The notes: generated from the sequence alone by a model not told the origin. DNA of 12,127 nucleotides from Candidatus Sericytochromatia bacterium (GCA_014377495.1 JACMPN010000542.1:1-12127); one strand, 5' to 3'; shown: positions 1 through 6,880, counted from the first letter of the stretch. Numbers and translations are program-made.

Positions 1-17
1 GCCTCCGTCCGGGGGAC

Positions 18-57
18 CCCCGCCGGTGACGCTTAGAGCCGGCCGGGGCGGGGTTTT
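18..57 (+). terminator. Possible intrinsic terminator of a gene upstream of the window
   Basis: The 7-nt arm CCCCGCC (18-24) is exactly complementary to GGCGGGG (47-53), and the second arm is followed directly by TTTT (54-57). The loop is long (22 nt), although inner GC pairs could shorten it. A GC-rich stem followed at once by a T-run on the plus strand fits a rho-independent terminator for a plus-strand gene ending left of the window. The long loop and short T-run keep this tentative. Confidence 0.35.
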
Positions 58-65
58 GTGAATTG

Positions 66-103
66 CCCAAAGGCCGGCAGGCCCACGCCTGCCGGCCTTT
101 GGG
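66..103. terminator. Perfect 17-bp hairpin, probable bidirectional terminator
   Basis: Positions 66-82 are perfectly inverted at 87-103, with a 4-nt loop CCAC, giving a 17-bp GC-rich stem whose outer part is CCCAAAGG/CCTTTGGG. It lies 23 nt beyond the stop of the minus-strand gene 127-339 and just after another hairpin on the plus strand. The likely role is therefore a transcription end, mainly for the leftward rnhB-side transcript. No T-run follows on the plus strand. On the minus strand the downstream sequence only later becomes A/T-containing. A repetitive extragenic palindrome is the alternative. Confidence 0.5.
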
Positions 104-126
104 ATGACTAAGTCCCTGCCACCGTG

Positions 127-339
127 TCAGTCCTCGGCGAGCGCCACACCCAGGTCAATGGCCTCGGTTTCGACGAGTTCGTCGATGGCGGCATTGAGGA
201 TCTTGATCGCCCGCGTCGCCGGCATCTGGTCACTGACGATGATGGTCAGGTTCAAGACAACCCCATCGGCGTAGTCGGCAGCCAAGGTGAGTGCGTAGCG
301 CTTGGTATCGGGGGCAATGTAATCGTCAGAATCCATCAT
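127..339 (-). CDS. Small hypothetical protein (70 aa)
   Basis: I do not recognise this protein. From the chosen start it is 70 residues, acidic, without a signal peptide or membrane segment. It begins MMDSDDY and alternates likely beta strands (RYALTLAADY, GVVLNLTIIVS) with a helix (ATRAIKILNAAIDELVE), which fits a small soluble alpha/beta protein. The start at 339 is preferred because AGGAGGG lies at 357-351, 11 nt upstream. The adjacent ATG at 336 is an equal candidate. Longer forms from GTG at 381 or ATG at 375 would start inside a hairpin (381-393) and lack a good ribosome site. It follows rnhB on the same strand after about 100 nt and may be co-transcribed. Reading-frame integrity and the ribosome site support a real gene; function is unknown. 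Confidence 0.62.
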   Translation of the reverse strand: MMDSDDYIAPDTKRYALTLAADYADGVVLNLTIIVSDQMPATRAIKILNAAIDELVETEAIDLGVALAED

Positions 340-380
340 CAACGGCCCCACCCTCCTGCCATCTCCGGTGAGCATCCCCA

Positions 381-409
381 CGCTAGGGTAGCGAGCCGGC
401 CACGGCCGG
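381..409 (-). other. Two adjacent small hairpins upstream of the small gene
   Basis: CGCTA (381-385) pairs with TAGCG (389-393) around a GGG loop. Immediately beside it CCGGCC (396-401) pairs with GGCCGG (404-409) around a 2-nt centre. Both lie in the roughly 100-nt gap between rnhB and the small downstream gene, upstream of the latter's ribosome site. They could attenuate or process the transcript between the two genes. Short self-complementary GC words are common in DNA of this composition, so chance is possible. Confidence 0.3.
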
Positions 410-441
410 AGCCATGGGCAAGATGGCCAAAGGTGCCGGGA

Positions 442-1071
442 TCAGTCCGCCGGGCGGACTCCCCCAAAGGTCATCCGGTGTTGTACACACGGACCCAGGC
501 GTTGGATCGCCGCCCGGTGGGAGACTGTCGGGTAACCCTTGTGTTGGGCGAACCCATACCCCGGATAGGTGGCGTCCAGCCGGATCATCAACGCATCGCG
601 GAATTCCTTGGCCAGGACGCTGGCCGCGGCGATGCTCAGGCTGAGTGAGTCGCCTTTGATGATCGTCCACTGCGGGGCGATCAGGTCCGGTATGCGGCGG
701 TTGCCATCCACAAGGACGCCGTCGCAGGAGATTGCAAAGCTGCCCTCCAGGCACCGGAGGGCCCGGCGCATGGACAGAAAAGTCGCCTGCAGGATGTTGA
801 TCTCGTCGATGACGGGGGCCGTGGCCAACCCGACGCCGAAGGCCAACGCCGTGCGTTGGATCACGGGGACGAAGGCCGCCCGCTGCGCCGCCGTCAGCTG
901 TTTGGAATCGGTCAGCCCGTCCAGGGCACGCAGCCGTCGGCGGCCGCAGGGCAGGATGACGGCGGCCGCAACGACGGGGCCGGCCAACGGGCCGCGGCCG
1001 GCTTCGTCGACCCCGGCCATGAAGTGGCGGCCCGCCGCCCAGTGGGCGCGTTCGAACTCAAGTAGGGACAT
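442..1071 (-). CDS. rnhB: Ribonuclease HII
   Basis: RNase HII cleaves the RNA strand of RNA-DNA hybrids and nicks at single ribonucleotides misincorporated into DNA, starting ribonucleotide excision repair in the cytoplasm. The 209-residue protein has the normal length and all family signatures: GVDEAGRGPLAGPVVAAAV near the N-terminus (catalytic D22, E23), LTDSKQL at 53-59, DEINILQAT at 89-97, VDGNR with catalytic D122, KGDSLS with D141, the helix IAAASVLAKEFRD, and a C-terminal block with YPGYGF, HKGYPT, H, GPC and HR. The four acidic metal ligands are therefore present. The ATG at 1071 places the first motif at the usual distance; no strong Shine-Dalgarno is seen before it. A palindrome covers the stop codon. 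It sits downstream of the BON gene with a 101-nt gap and ahead of a small unknown gene. Confidence 0.97.
   Translation of the reverse strand: MSLLEFERAHWAAGRHFMAGVDEAGRGPLAGPVVAAAVILPCGRRRLRALDGLTDSKQLTAAQRAAFVPVIQRTALAFGVGLATAPVIDEINILQATFLSMRRALRCLEGSFAISCDGVLVDGNRRIPDLIAPQWTIIKGDSLSLSIAAASVLAKEFRDALMIRLDATYPGYGFAQHKGYPTVSHRAAIQRLGPCVQHRMTFGGVRPAD
444..460. repeat. 17-nt palindrome over the rnhB stop codon
   Basis: AGTCCGCC (444-451) is exactly inverted as GGCGGACT (453-460) around a single G at 452. It overlaps the last codons and stop of rnhB, where the coding constraint is PAD plus stop. In the minus-strand transcript it would form a compact hairpin at the gene's end, possibly a weak terminator or an RNA 3'-end stabiliser. 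No T-run follows. Confidence 0.35.
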
Positions 1072-1172
1072 AGCCGCAGTGTGCCATAAGCGGCGGCCGA
1101 GCCAGGCGTCGTGTTCCGTAACGGTCTCTCACGGACGCGCGACCCGTCGGTAACCCAGCGGTCGGGGAGGCG

Positions 1173-2027
1173 TTACTCGGTGGGGCTTTCGGGGCGGATC
1201 AGGGAAACGACCCGGGCCAGGGTGGTCAGGGTGACGGCTTCGGCGATCTGCTGATCGTCGGCCGAGAGCGTCCCGAAGAGGTAGGCAATGCCGTCGCAGA
1301 CCCAGACGTGGCAGCCGGGCGGCAGCTGAGGCTGCAAGGCTGCCGCAAGCATCTCGTCTTCCGCGGCATCGGTGCCGGCCACGGTGATCCGGCAGATCGC
1401 CCGATGGACTTCGGTCTGGGCGGCGGCGATCTCGACGGCGGCCACCCGCTCGGAAGCTTGGCGAACGGCGCCGCTGACTTGGGCAATCCCGTCCTTGACG
1501 GTCACCGCCAAGCCGGTGGCTTCCAGGCGGGGATCGAGGGCCAGGGCGGCTTCGAGGCGGGTCGTGGCCGAGTCGGCGGCCGTCGACGGGCCGCTGCTCT
1601 CCAGGTCAGCGGTTTCCACCGCTGTGATCCCGGGGATGCGGCGGCAGAGCGCCACGGCTTCGCCCATCAGGCTGTAACGGCTGACCATGCCGATCAGGCG
1701 GGCGACCGTCCCTTCGACGACGACAGCCATCTGTTGATCCGCCAACTCGTTGTGCTCGTCCAAAGCCTGCATGGCGGCGATCTGCAGGGCTTCGTCCCGG
1801 TCCCGGCCATCTTGGGAAACTGACAGCCGGGCATCGATGCGCAGCTCGGGCGCCATCTGGCGGGCCAGCTCGGCCGCCCGGCGCTGCTCACCGGCATGGG
1901 CCACTTCGCCGCTGAGTCGCAATGTCTGACCGGTGATGTCGATCCGGACGTCGGATAAGCCGAGCTGGCGTGTCAGCGCCTGCTGGAGCTGGTCCCGCAG
2001 AGTCTGCGCCCGGGTCGAGGTAGCCAT
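1173..2027 (-). CDS. Cytoplasmic protein of four tandem BON domains
   Basis: From this start the protein has 284 residues. It consists of four repeats of about 60 residues with BON-like pattern: a helix, a strand ending in a short hydrophobic run plus G (VRIDITGQTLRLSG, VVVEGTVARLIG, AVTVKDGIAQVSG, VWVCDGIAYLFG), then a second helix and a final strand. Approximate ranges are 9-71, 78-143, 155-217 and 224-281. BON domains, known from OsmY and secretin-associated proteins, are thought to bind phospholipid or ligands. Most are exported, but here there is no signal peptide, lipobox or transmembrane segment, so a cytoplasmic location is inferred. The ATG at 2027 is chosen because GGAGG (2040-2036) lies 8 nt upstream; a TTG eight codons earlier has no such site. 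It is divergent from the deacetylase gene. The domain call is fairly firm; the role is unknown. Confidence 0.88.
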   Translation of the reverse strand: MATSTRAQTLRDQLQQALTRQLGLSDVRIDITGQTLRLSGEVAHAGEQRRAAELARQMAPELRIDARLSVSQDGRDRDEALQIAAMQALDEHNELADQQMAVVVEGTVARLIGMVSRYSLMGEAVALCRRIPGITAVETADLESSGPSTAADSATTRLEAALALDPRLEATGLAVTVKDGIAQVSGAVRQASERVAAVEIAAAQTEVHRAICRITVAGTDAAEDEMLAAALQPQLPPGCHVWVCDGIAYLFGTLSADDQQIAEAVTLTTLARVVSLIRPESPTE

Positions 2028-2150
2028 GGATTTCGCCTCCCAGCCAGTCAAAGCCCGGCGACCGTCGCCGATGCTTGCTTAATGACTTTTAGATACGGAA
2101 TATGAAGGATCATACCGTGTCCGGGCGCTGTCGACAAATCATCCCGGGCC

Positions 2151-2180
2151 CTGCCGGCGGATCGATGCGGGCGTTACAAT
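2151..2180 (+). promoter_or_regulatory. Candidate promoter for the deacetylase gene
   Basis: TACAAT at 2175-2180 matches the sigma-70 -10 consensus at five of six positions and lies 76 nt before the ATG at 2257. The -35 position (CTGCCG, 2151-2156, 18-nt spacer) is poor, so an activator or an unusual sigma factor would be needed. The 229-nt divergent gap 2028-2256 also has an A/T-richer stretch at about 2075-2110 that could hold the leftward BON-gene promoter, but no convincing hexamer pair is visible there. Nothing else was recognised in the gap. Confidence 0.25.
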
Positions 2181-2256
2181 GAAGTTAAGTCGCTTTGGCC
2201 GCCTTTTTCCGTGGCGCCGGTGATCTGGCATACCCCCTATCGAACCGAGGAGTCCC

Positions 2257-3312
2257 ATGACCCGTTTTGGCCGCCACGTTTGCCATGCCCTGTTATTGAT
2301 GGCCCTCACCGCATGCAACTCCCGCACCGAGAGGGCCACGTCGTCCAATGGTGCCGCCCAGGCTCAGGCCACCGGCAGTACGGCCACCGCCGCTGTGGCC
2401 ACCGCCACGACTGCGACGGCGGCCAGCGCCAGTGCCGTCAGGGCCAACGAGTTGGGTCTGATCCCCGTGCTGGAATACCACCAGATCGCCCCCAAAGAGG
2501 ACCGCTGGGTGCGCACTCCGGCGCATTTCCGGGCCGATCTCGAGCGGCTTTACAAAGATGGTTATTACCTGACGAGCCTGCATGAGATCGTCAGCAACCG
2601 GATCAGTACGCCCGCCGGCAAGACGCCCTATGCCCTGACCTTTGACGACGCCACCGAGGGGCAGTTCCGCTATCTGCCCGGCACACCCCCCAAGATCGAC
2701 CCCAATTGCGCCGTCGGCATCCTGGAGGCTTTCGCCAAGGCCCACCCGGACGGGGGCAAAAACGGCACCTTCTTCGTGCTGCCCGAAAGTCTCTTCGGTC
2801 AACCGCCGTATGCCAAAGCCAAGCTCGAATGGTTGGTCAAGAACGGCTACGAGATTGGCAACCACACGATCAGTCATGATGGGCTCAGCCAATTGGCCGA
2901 CGCCAAGGTCGACAAGGAAATCGGGGGGGCCGTGGCTCTGATCCACACGCTGATTCCGAATTATGCTGTGCGCACGCTGGCCTATCCCTACGGCCTGGTC
3001 CCCAAGAACCTGACCCTCGTCTCCAAGTACCACGAAGCCGCCTTCCTGGTGGGTTCGGAACCGACTGTCAGCCCGTTGAGCAAAAACTGGAAACCGCTGC
3101 TTATCCCCCGCATTCAGGGCATCGATTCCGAATTCACCCGGCACTTTCCCTTCCTGACGAAAAATCCGGCCTGGCGCTATGTCTCCGATGGCGACCCGCT
3201 GCACTTCAGTGTGCCGGACCAACTGCCGAACGGGATGGCAGGCCTGGCGCCGAAGTATGTCAACGACCCGGCCGTGATCCGTTACGGCAGCAAGAGCGGC
3301 GACAAGAGTTAG
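2257..3312 (+). CDS. Lipoprotein polysaccharide deacetylase (CE4/NodB-like)
   Basis: A 351-residue exported lipoprotein. A basic N-terminus and hydrophobic core lead to the lipobox LTAC (C20), followed by an Ala/Thr-rich linker to about residue 60. The catalytic domain then begins with IPVLEYHQI. CE4 motifs are visible: TFDDA at 128-132 (metal and base aspartates D130/D131), HTISH at 203-207 (two metal-binding histidines), and AYPYG at 242-246 in place of the usual arginine-containing PYG motif. CE4 enzymes remove N- or O-acetyl groups from polysaccharides such as peptidoglycan, chitin oligomers or exopolysaccharide; the substrate here cannot be told. FDDA instead of the commoner FDDG is known from lipoprotein members. 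GAGGAG lies 4 nt before the ATG. The next gene follows after 85 nt, so they may or may not share a transcript. Confidence 0.92.
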   Translation: MTRFGRHVCHALLLMALTACNSRTERATSSNGAAQAQATGSTATAAVATATTATAASASAVRANELGLIPVLEYHQIAPKEDRWVRTPAHFRADLERLYKDGYYLTSLHEIVSNRISTPAGKTPYALTFDDATEGQFRYLPGTPPKIDPNCAVGILEAFAKAHPDGGKNGTFFVLPESLFGQPPYAKAKLEWLVKNGYEIGNHTISHDGLSQLADAKVDKEIGGAVALIHTLIPNYAVRTLAYPYGLVPKNLTLVSKYHEAAFLVGSEPTVSPLSKNWKPLLIPRIQGIDSEFTRHFPFLTKNPAWRYVSDGDPLHFSVPDQLPNGMAGLAPKYVNDPAVIRYGSKSGDKS

Positions 3313-3328
3313 CCTTTGGCGCCGGACC

Positions 3329-3347
3329 CGGCCGCCGCTGGCCGTTT
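3329..3347 (+). terminator. Weak hairpin after the deacetylase gene
   Basis: CGGCC (3329-3333) pairs with GGCCG (3340-3344) around a 6-nt loop, followed by TTT (3345-3347). It lies 16 nt past the deacetylase stop and 50 nt before the next start. It could be an inefficient terminator separating the deacetylase from the protease operon, but the stem is only 5 bp. Confidence 0.22.
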
Positions 3348-3397
3348 CGGCTGATGACGGACACACACATCGCTGCCAAGGTGGCAAGGAGGGGCAC

Positions 3398-4216
3398 ATG
3401 GGACGGAGCATCGGCCTGACACTCGCAGTGGCGATCGCCAGCCTGACGGTTGGCACCGTGGCATTCGCTGCGCCGGCCCTGAAACTGACGATCCACTTCG
3501 GGCCAAAAGTGGCGCCCGGGCGGATCGCCGCGATTCTGGCAGTGACGGGGGTGACCGTGATGTCCCATCCTGATCCTAGCGTCTACATCGTGACCGGCCG
3601 GCGGCGGATCCGGGCCGATCAGCTGGCGACGCTGTTTGCCGCCTTGCCGGACGTGGCCGAGACCGATCCGGTGGCGCCGATTTTTGCCGAAGACCAATAC
3701 CAGCCGATGGTCTTTCAAAACCAGCCCCTGTCGGCTGCGAGTTTGACCCTCACCCCACTGGACGGGGCCAAGCTCGACATTGATGCCTTGACCAAGGCGT
3801 TGGGGGCCAGCCGGGTCGAGGTCGACCCGACGACGGGCCTGGCCCGGGTCCAGTTGCCGGCCTCAGCCGATGCCAACCTCGCCCGCCGGCTGGCCGAGAG
3901 CCAGCCCGGTGTGGCCGGGGCCAGCCTGCAGCATCCCTATCCGATGCCGAGCGGTGCGGCGCAGCAGTTGGGCTCAAATGCGTCGCTGGTCGGGGGGATT
4001 TCTCTGGCCGCCAACGACGTTCAGGTCCAGTTTCACCCCTGGGCGGATGCCAACCAGCAGCAGCTTTTTCAGAGTGTGTTTGCGGCCGGCACGGTCCGCC
4101 GGCTGACCCGGTACGCGATCATCGTGCGGCCCGGCGCCCAGACGGCCGTGGCGGCCGCCCGCGCCTACCGCCTCATCCCAGCCGTACGGCCTGCAGAACC
4201 GCACTATGGCTCGTAG
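3398..4216 (+). CDS. Secreted protein of three S8-prodomain-like repeats
   Basis: A 272-residue exported protein with no catalytic domain that I can recognise. A Sec signal peptide (residues 1-24, ending AFA before APALKL) is followed by three repeats of about 65-70 residues at roughly 28-96, 115-183 and 201-272. Each has the order strand, helix, strand, strand, helix, strand seen in peptidase S8 propeptides (inhibitor I9/FervPro type). Each ends in a similar phrase: LPDVAETDP, QPGVAGASLQHP, IPAVRPAEPHY. Repeat 3 aligns with the prodomains of the three neighbouring subtilases, for example VRPAEPH against VRFVEPN, each preceded by a helix. AAGGAGG lies 5 nt before the ATG. The stop lies inside the next gene (11-nt overlap), so translation with that subtilase is probably coupled. 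Inferred role: trans-acting inhibitor, chaperone or docking partner of the proteases. A structural protein sharing only the fold is the alternative. Confidence 0.9.
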   Translation: MGRSIGLTLAVAIASLTVGTVAFAAPALKLTIHFGPKVAPGRIAAILAVTGVTVMSHPDPSVYIVTGRRRIRADQLATLFAALPDVAETDPVAPIFAEDQYQPMVFQNQPLSAASLTLTPLDGAKLDIDALTKALGASRVEVDPTTGLARVQLPASADANLARRLAESQPGVAGASLQHPYPMPSGAAQQLGSNASLVGGISLAANDVQVQFHPWADANQQQLFQSVFAAGTVRRLTRYAIIVRPGAQTAVAAARAYRLIPAVRPAEPHYGS

Positions 4217-5528
4217 CCGGCCTTTCCGGACCCTGCGCCTCGGCCTGATCGCCGCTTCACTGCTCTTCGCCTGCACCAGACCGCCTGTCGCCGCCGTGGC
4301 CCCGCAGGCGGTCTGGCTTTTGGGCGGGACGGTACCCGTCGTCCCCGCCGGCTGGCGCGTGGAGACGTTGCTGCCGGACCTGCACCGGGTGGTCGTGCCA
4401 CTGGCCGAGGCGGTCCTCGCCGAGGCCTATCTCAAAGGCCTGGCCGGCACCCGCTTTGTCGAGGCCAACCGCCACTACGCCCTGACCCGTCCGGTGAGCA
4501 TCGCCCAAATCAGCCGGCCCGATCCGTTGCCGGGGTTCAGCACCCGGCCCGCCGCCCCGATGGCCTGGAACCTGCTTCTGGCCGGTGTCGACAAAGCCTG
4601 GACCCTGACCAGCGGCAACCGGGACCTCAAGGTGGCCGTCATCGATTCGGGCGTCGACCCGCACCATCCGGACCTGCAGGACCATTTACTGCCCCTGGTC
4701 GATGTCTGGGTCGAGACGGAGGGGTCCGATACCCTGCACACGACGACGGGTGATTTCGATTACGACGGCCGGGACGGCAACGGCCATGGGACCCACGTGG
4801 CGGGGATCCTGGCGGCCACCTTGGATACCGAGTCCGGGGTCAGCGGGGTGGCCCCGGGGGTAACCGTGCTGCCGATCAAGGCCACGGACTATGAAGGCAA
4901 CACCAGCGCCTTTACCCTGTCCCGGGCGATCAAGCGGGCTGTCGATGAGGGGTGCCGGGTGATCAATATCAGCATCGGCGGACCACCGGACGCCGTCGAG
5001 GGCAGGGCCCTCGCCCAGACGGTGGCCTTTGCGATCAGCAAGGGCGTCGTCATCGTGGCGGCCACAGGCAACGAGTCCAACCGCCGCATCGGTGAGGTGG
5101 CGCCCGTCGCCATTCCGGCCGCTTATCCGGGTGTCATCGCCGTTTCGGCCATCACGGACAAGGAACTGATCGCCAACTATTCCAACGGCGGGCCGGAGAC
5201 GGTGATCACGGCCCCGGGCGGCGGGGGCAACCGCCGGGAAGGGGCGAAGATCCGCTCCACCTGGCCCACCTACGCCACGTTTGAGGGGATGAAAGCCCAT
5301 ATTGACGGCCCCTATGCCGAATTGGCCGGCACGTCGATGGCCTGTCCCCACGTGGCCGGGGCCGTGGCGCTGCTGCTGAGCCGTGAGCCGACCCTGACGC
5401 CGGCCCAGGTCCGGGTACGTTTGGCCGCCACGGCCATCGACGTCGGACCGGTGGGGTTCGACACGGCCAGTGGCTACGGCCGCCTGCGGGTCGATGCTGC
5501 CCTGCATGCCGCCGGTCCGGGCGGCTGA
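4206..5528 (+). CDS. Lipoprotein subtilisin-like serine protease (S8), paralog 1
   Basis: A 440-residue peptidase of the subtilase family, which cleaves peptide bonds with an Asp-His-Ser triad, here probably at the cell envelope. The N-terminus ends in lipobox LFAC (C23; Phe at -2 is atypical). A compact prodomain covers about residues 34-98 and ends in GTRFVEANRHYAL. The catalytic domain has D147 in VAVIDSGVD, H194 in GHGTHVAG, oxyanion N289 in AATGNE and S377 in GTSMACPHVAG, so all four residues are present. The segment before the serine (IRSTWPTY to GPYAELAG) is shared with the two minus-strand paralogs. Unlike them, its C-terminal helix lacks the paired cysteines. The ATG overlaps the preceding gene by 11 nt and has no clear ribosome site of its own, which suggests coupled translation. 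The next gene begins 4 nt after its stop. Confidence 0.95.
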   Translation: MARSRPFRTLRLGLIAASLLFACTRPPVAAVAPQAVWLLGGTVPVVPAGWRVETLLPDLHRVVVPLAEAVLAEAYLKGLAGTRFVEANRHYALTRPVSIAQISRPDPLPGFSTRPAAPMAWNLLLAGVDKAWTLTSGNRDLKVAVIDSGVDPHHPDLQDHLLPLVDVWVETEGSDTLHTTTGDFDYDGRDGNGHGTHVAGILAATLDTESGVSGVAPGVTVLPIKATDYEGNTSAFTLSRAIKRAVDEGCRVINISIGGPPDAVEGRALAQTVAFAISKGVVIVAATGNESNRRIGEVAPVAIPAAYPGVIAVSAITDKELIANYSNGGPETVITAPGGGGNRREGAKIRSTWPTYATFEGMKAHIDGPYAELAGTSMACPHVAGAVALLLSREPTLTPAQVRVRLAATAIDVGPVGFDTASGYGRLRVDAALHAAGPGG

Positions 5529-5532
5529 GCGG

Positions 5533-6879
5533 ATGGTGTATACGCAGCCGTTGCCACGGATGACCGGCCTGATCGCCGGAATCCTCGTCCTGACTTGTCT
5601 GGGCGGCTGCTGGTGGTCAAGCCCGCCGCCGCCGCCAGCCGCCCCCATCGCTGATGACGGCCGCCGGCAGGGCACTTTGGCCATTGCGGTGCGGGCCGGC
5701 GGGCAACCGGTCGCCGGAGCCCTCGTGGATGTCTCCGGGGATGGCCTGAAGGCCCAGAAGACCCAGGAAACCGGCGAGGATGGCGCCTTGGGGGTCATCG
5801 GCATCGATCCTTCGGACGATCTCGTCATCCGGGCCGAAGCCCCCGGTTTCCTCCCGGTGACCAAGACGACCGAGCAGACGGATCTGGCCGCCGTGGGGCG
5901 GAGCGTCGTCCTGCTTGAACTCCTGCCGGCCACGGGGATTTTGACCGGTCGGGTGGTCAGTCAGGGACGACCGCTGGCAGGTGCCTGCGTCAGCGACGGG
6001 CAACGGTCGACCCTGACCGACTCTGCCGGACACTTCCGTTTGGCAGTGGGGGACACCTACACGACACTGCGCATGGCAGCGACCGGCTATGTCGCCCAGA
6101 ACCTCGGCCCGATCAATGTCCCGGCAGCGACTGATCTCGGTGACCAGAGCCTGGTGCCGGTCGGCCGCCTCCCCCACATCCTGGTCGACCTTTCCCGCCG
6201 CAGTTTCGGTCGGGATGGCGATGCCGGTGAACTGGCGGGCCTGTATGCCCTGTTGACCGGCCGGGGCTATCGGGTCAGTCGGCTGCAGGACGGGCCCTTG
6301 GGCGATCTTGGCGGGGTGGACATCGTCGTCGTTCCGGTGATGAGCACGGGATTGGCCAGCGACGAGCGGGACCGCCTGGTCGCCTGGGTCCGCCAAGGCG
6401 GCAAATTGATCGTGCTGGGCGAATGGGGGGGCTTTGGCGGGTTCAACCTGCAAGCCGCCAATGACCTGCTGTTACCGTTCAATCTGGGCTTCGGGGGAGA
6501 TGCCCTCCGGTCACCGGACTCCGGGCGTGAGCGTCCCGGCGCCATTCCGCTGCCGGCAGGGACGGCGCCCGGCCTCTGGGACGGCGTCCGGCAGGTGGAT
6601 CTCTTCGAGGCGTGCCGGGTCCGGGTCCGCGAGGGCGGCAAGGTGCCCCTGGACAGCCACAACACGTATCAGACAGGCCGCCTGGGCCAACAGGGCATGC
6701 GGGTGGCGGCAGTCTGGGGGAATTTCAGCCCCATCGGCGTCTCTTTGCTCGGCGCCGGGCGGGTGGTGGCCATCGGGGATGCCAGTCTCTGGTCGGGGGA
6801 CGACAGCGACGGCGATGGTACACTGAACCTCTTTCAGGGAGATAATCGGACGTTTGCCTTAAACGTCTTTCGGTGGTGA
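5533..6879 (+). CDS. Lipoprotein: two carboxypeptidase-regulatory-like domains plus GIFT/DUF4350-like domain
   Basis: A 448-residue exported protein. The chosen ATG at 5533 gives a signal peptide with an arginine before the hydrophobic core and lipobox LGGC (C26), followed by WWSS and a proline run. The ATG at 5560 would remove the only positive charge. Residues about 48-130 and 134-210 look like two beta-sandwich domains of the carboxypeptidase regulatory-like type (GxxVxGALVDVSG, then RPLAGACVSDG with TLTDSAGHFRL and AATGYV). From about 214 the chain resembles a GIFT/DUF4350 Rossmann-like domain: HILVDLSRRSFG, GGVDIVVVPV, LVAWVRQGGKLIVLGEWGG, VVAIGDASLW and a terminal FALNVFRW. Such domains resemble class I glutamine amidotransferase folds but often lack activity; I see no clear catalytic Cys-His-Glu. 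It probably binds a ligand at the envelope. It lies 4 nt after the subtilase and 1 nt before tdk, so one operon is likely. Confidence 0.85.
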   Translation: MVYTQPLPRMTGLIAGILVLTCLGGCWWSSPPPPPAAPIADDGRRQGTLAIAVRAGGQPVAGALVDVSGDGLKAQKTQETGEDGALGVIGIDPSDDLVIRAEAPGFLPVTKTTEQTDLAAVGRSVVLLELLPATGILTGRVVSQGRPLAGACVSDGQRSTLTDSAGHFRLAVGDTYTTLRMAATGYVAQNLGPINVPAATDLGDQSLVPVGRLPHILVDLSRRSFGRDGDAGELAGLYALLTGRGYRVSRLQDGPLGDLGGVDIVVVPVMSTGLASDERDRLVAWVRQGGKLIVLGEWGGFGGFNLQAANDLLLPFNLGFGGDALRSPDSGRERPGAIPLPAGTAPGLWDGVRQVDLFEACRVRVREGGKVPLDSHNTYQTGRLGQQGMRVAAVWGNFSPIGVSLLGAGRVVAIGDASLWSGDDSDGDGTLNLFQGDNRTFALNVFRW

Positions 6880-6880
6880 G

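Noticed and set aside
1072..1172. Possible hairpin (TCCGT...ACGGA) between the BON gene and rnhB
   Set aside because: A 5-bp stem with an 11-nt loop and no T-run is expected by chance in such DNA.
2293..3456. Long open frame on the minus strand opposite the deacetylase gene
   Set aside because: It is antisense to a clear CE4 lipoprotein and has no recognisable motif. Its length is explained by the GC-rich codons of the real gene.
5470..5532. Earlier start for the GIFT-like lipoprotein, inside the subtilase gene
   Set aside because: It would add 21 residues with no place in a lipoprotein signal and overlap the protease by 59 nt. The ATG at 5533 gives a normal signal and fits the 4-nt spacing.
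4686..5933. Open frame of over 400 codons antisense to the first subtilase and the next lipoprotein
   Set aside because: The plus strand carries catalytic motifs and lipoprotein signals in frame. The antisense translation is low-complexity Gly/Arg/Asp with no domain.
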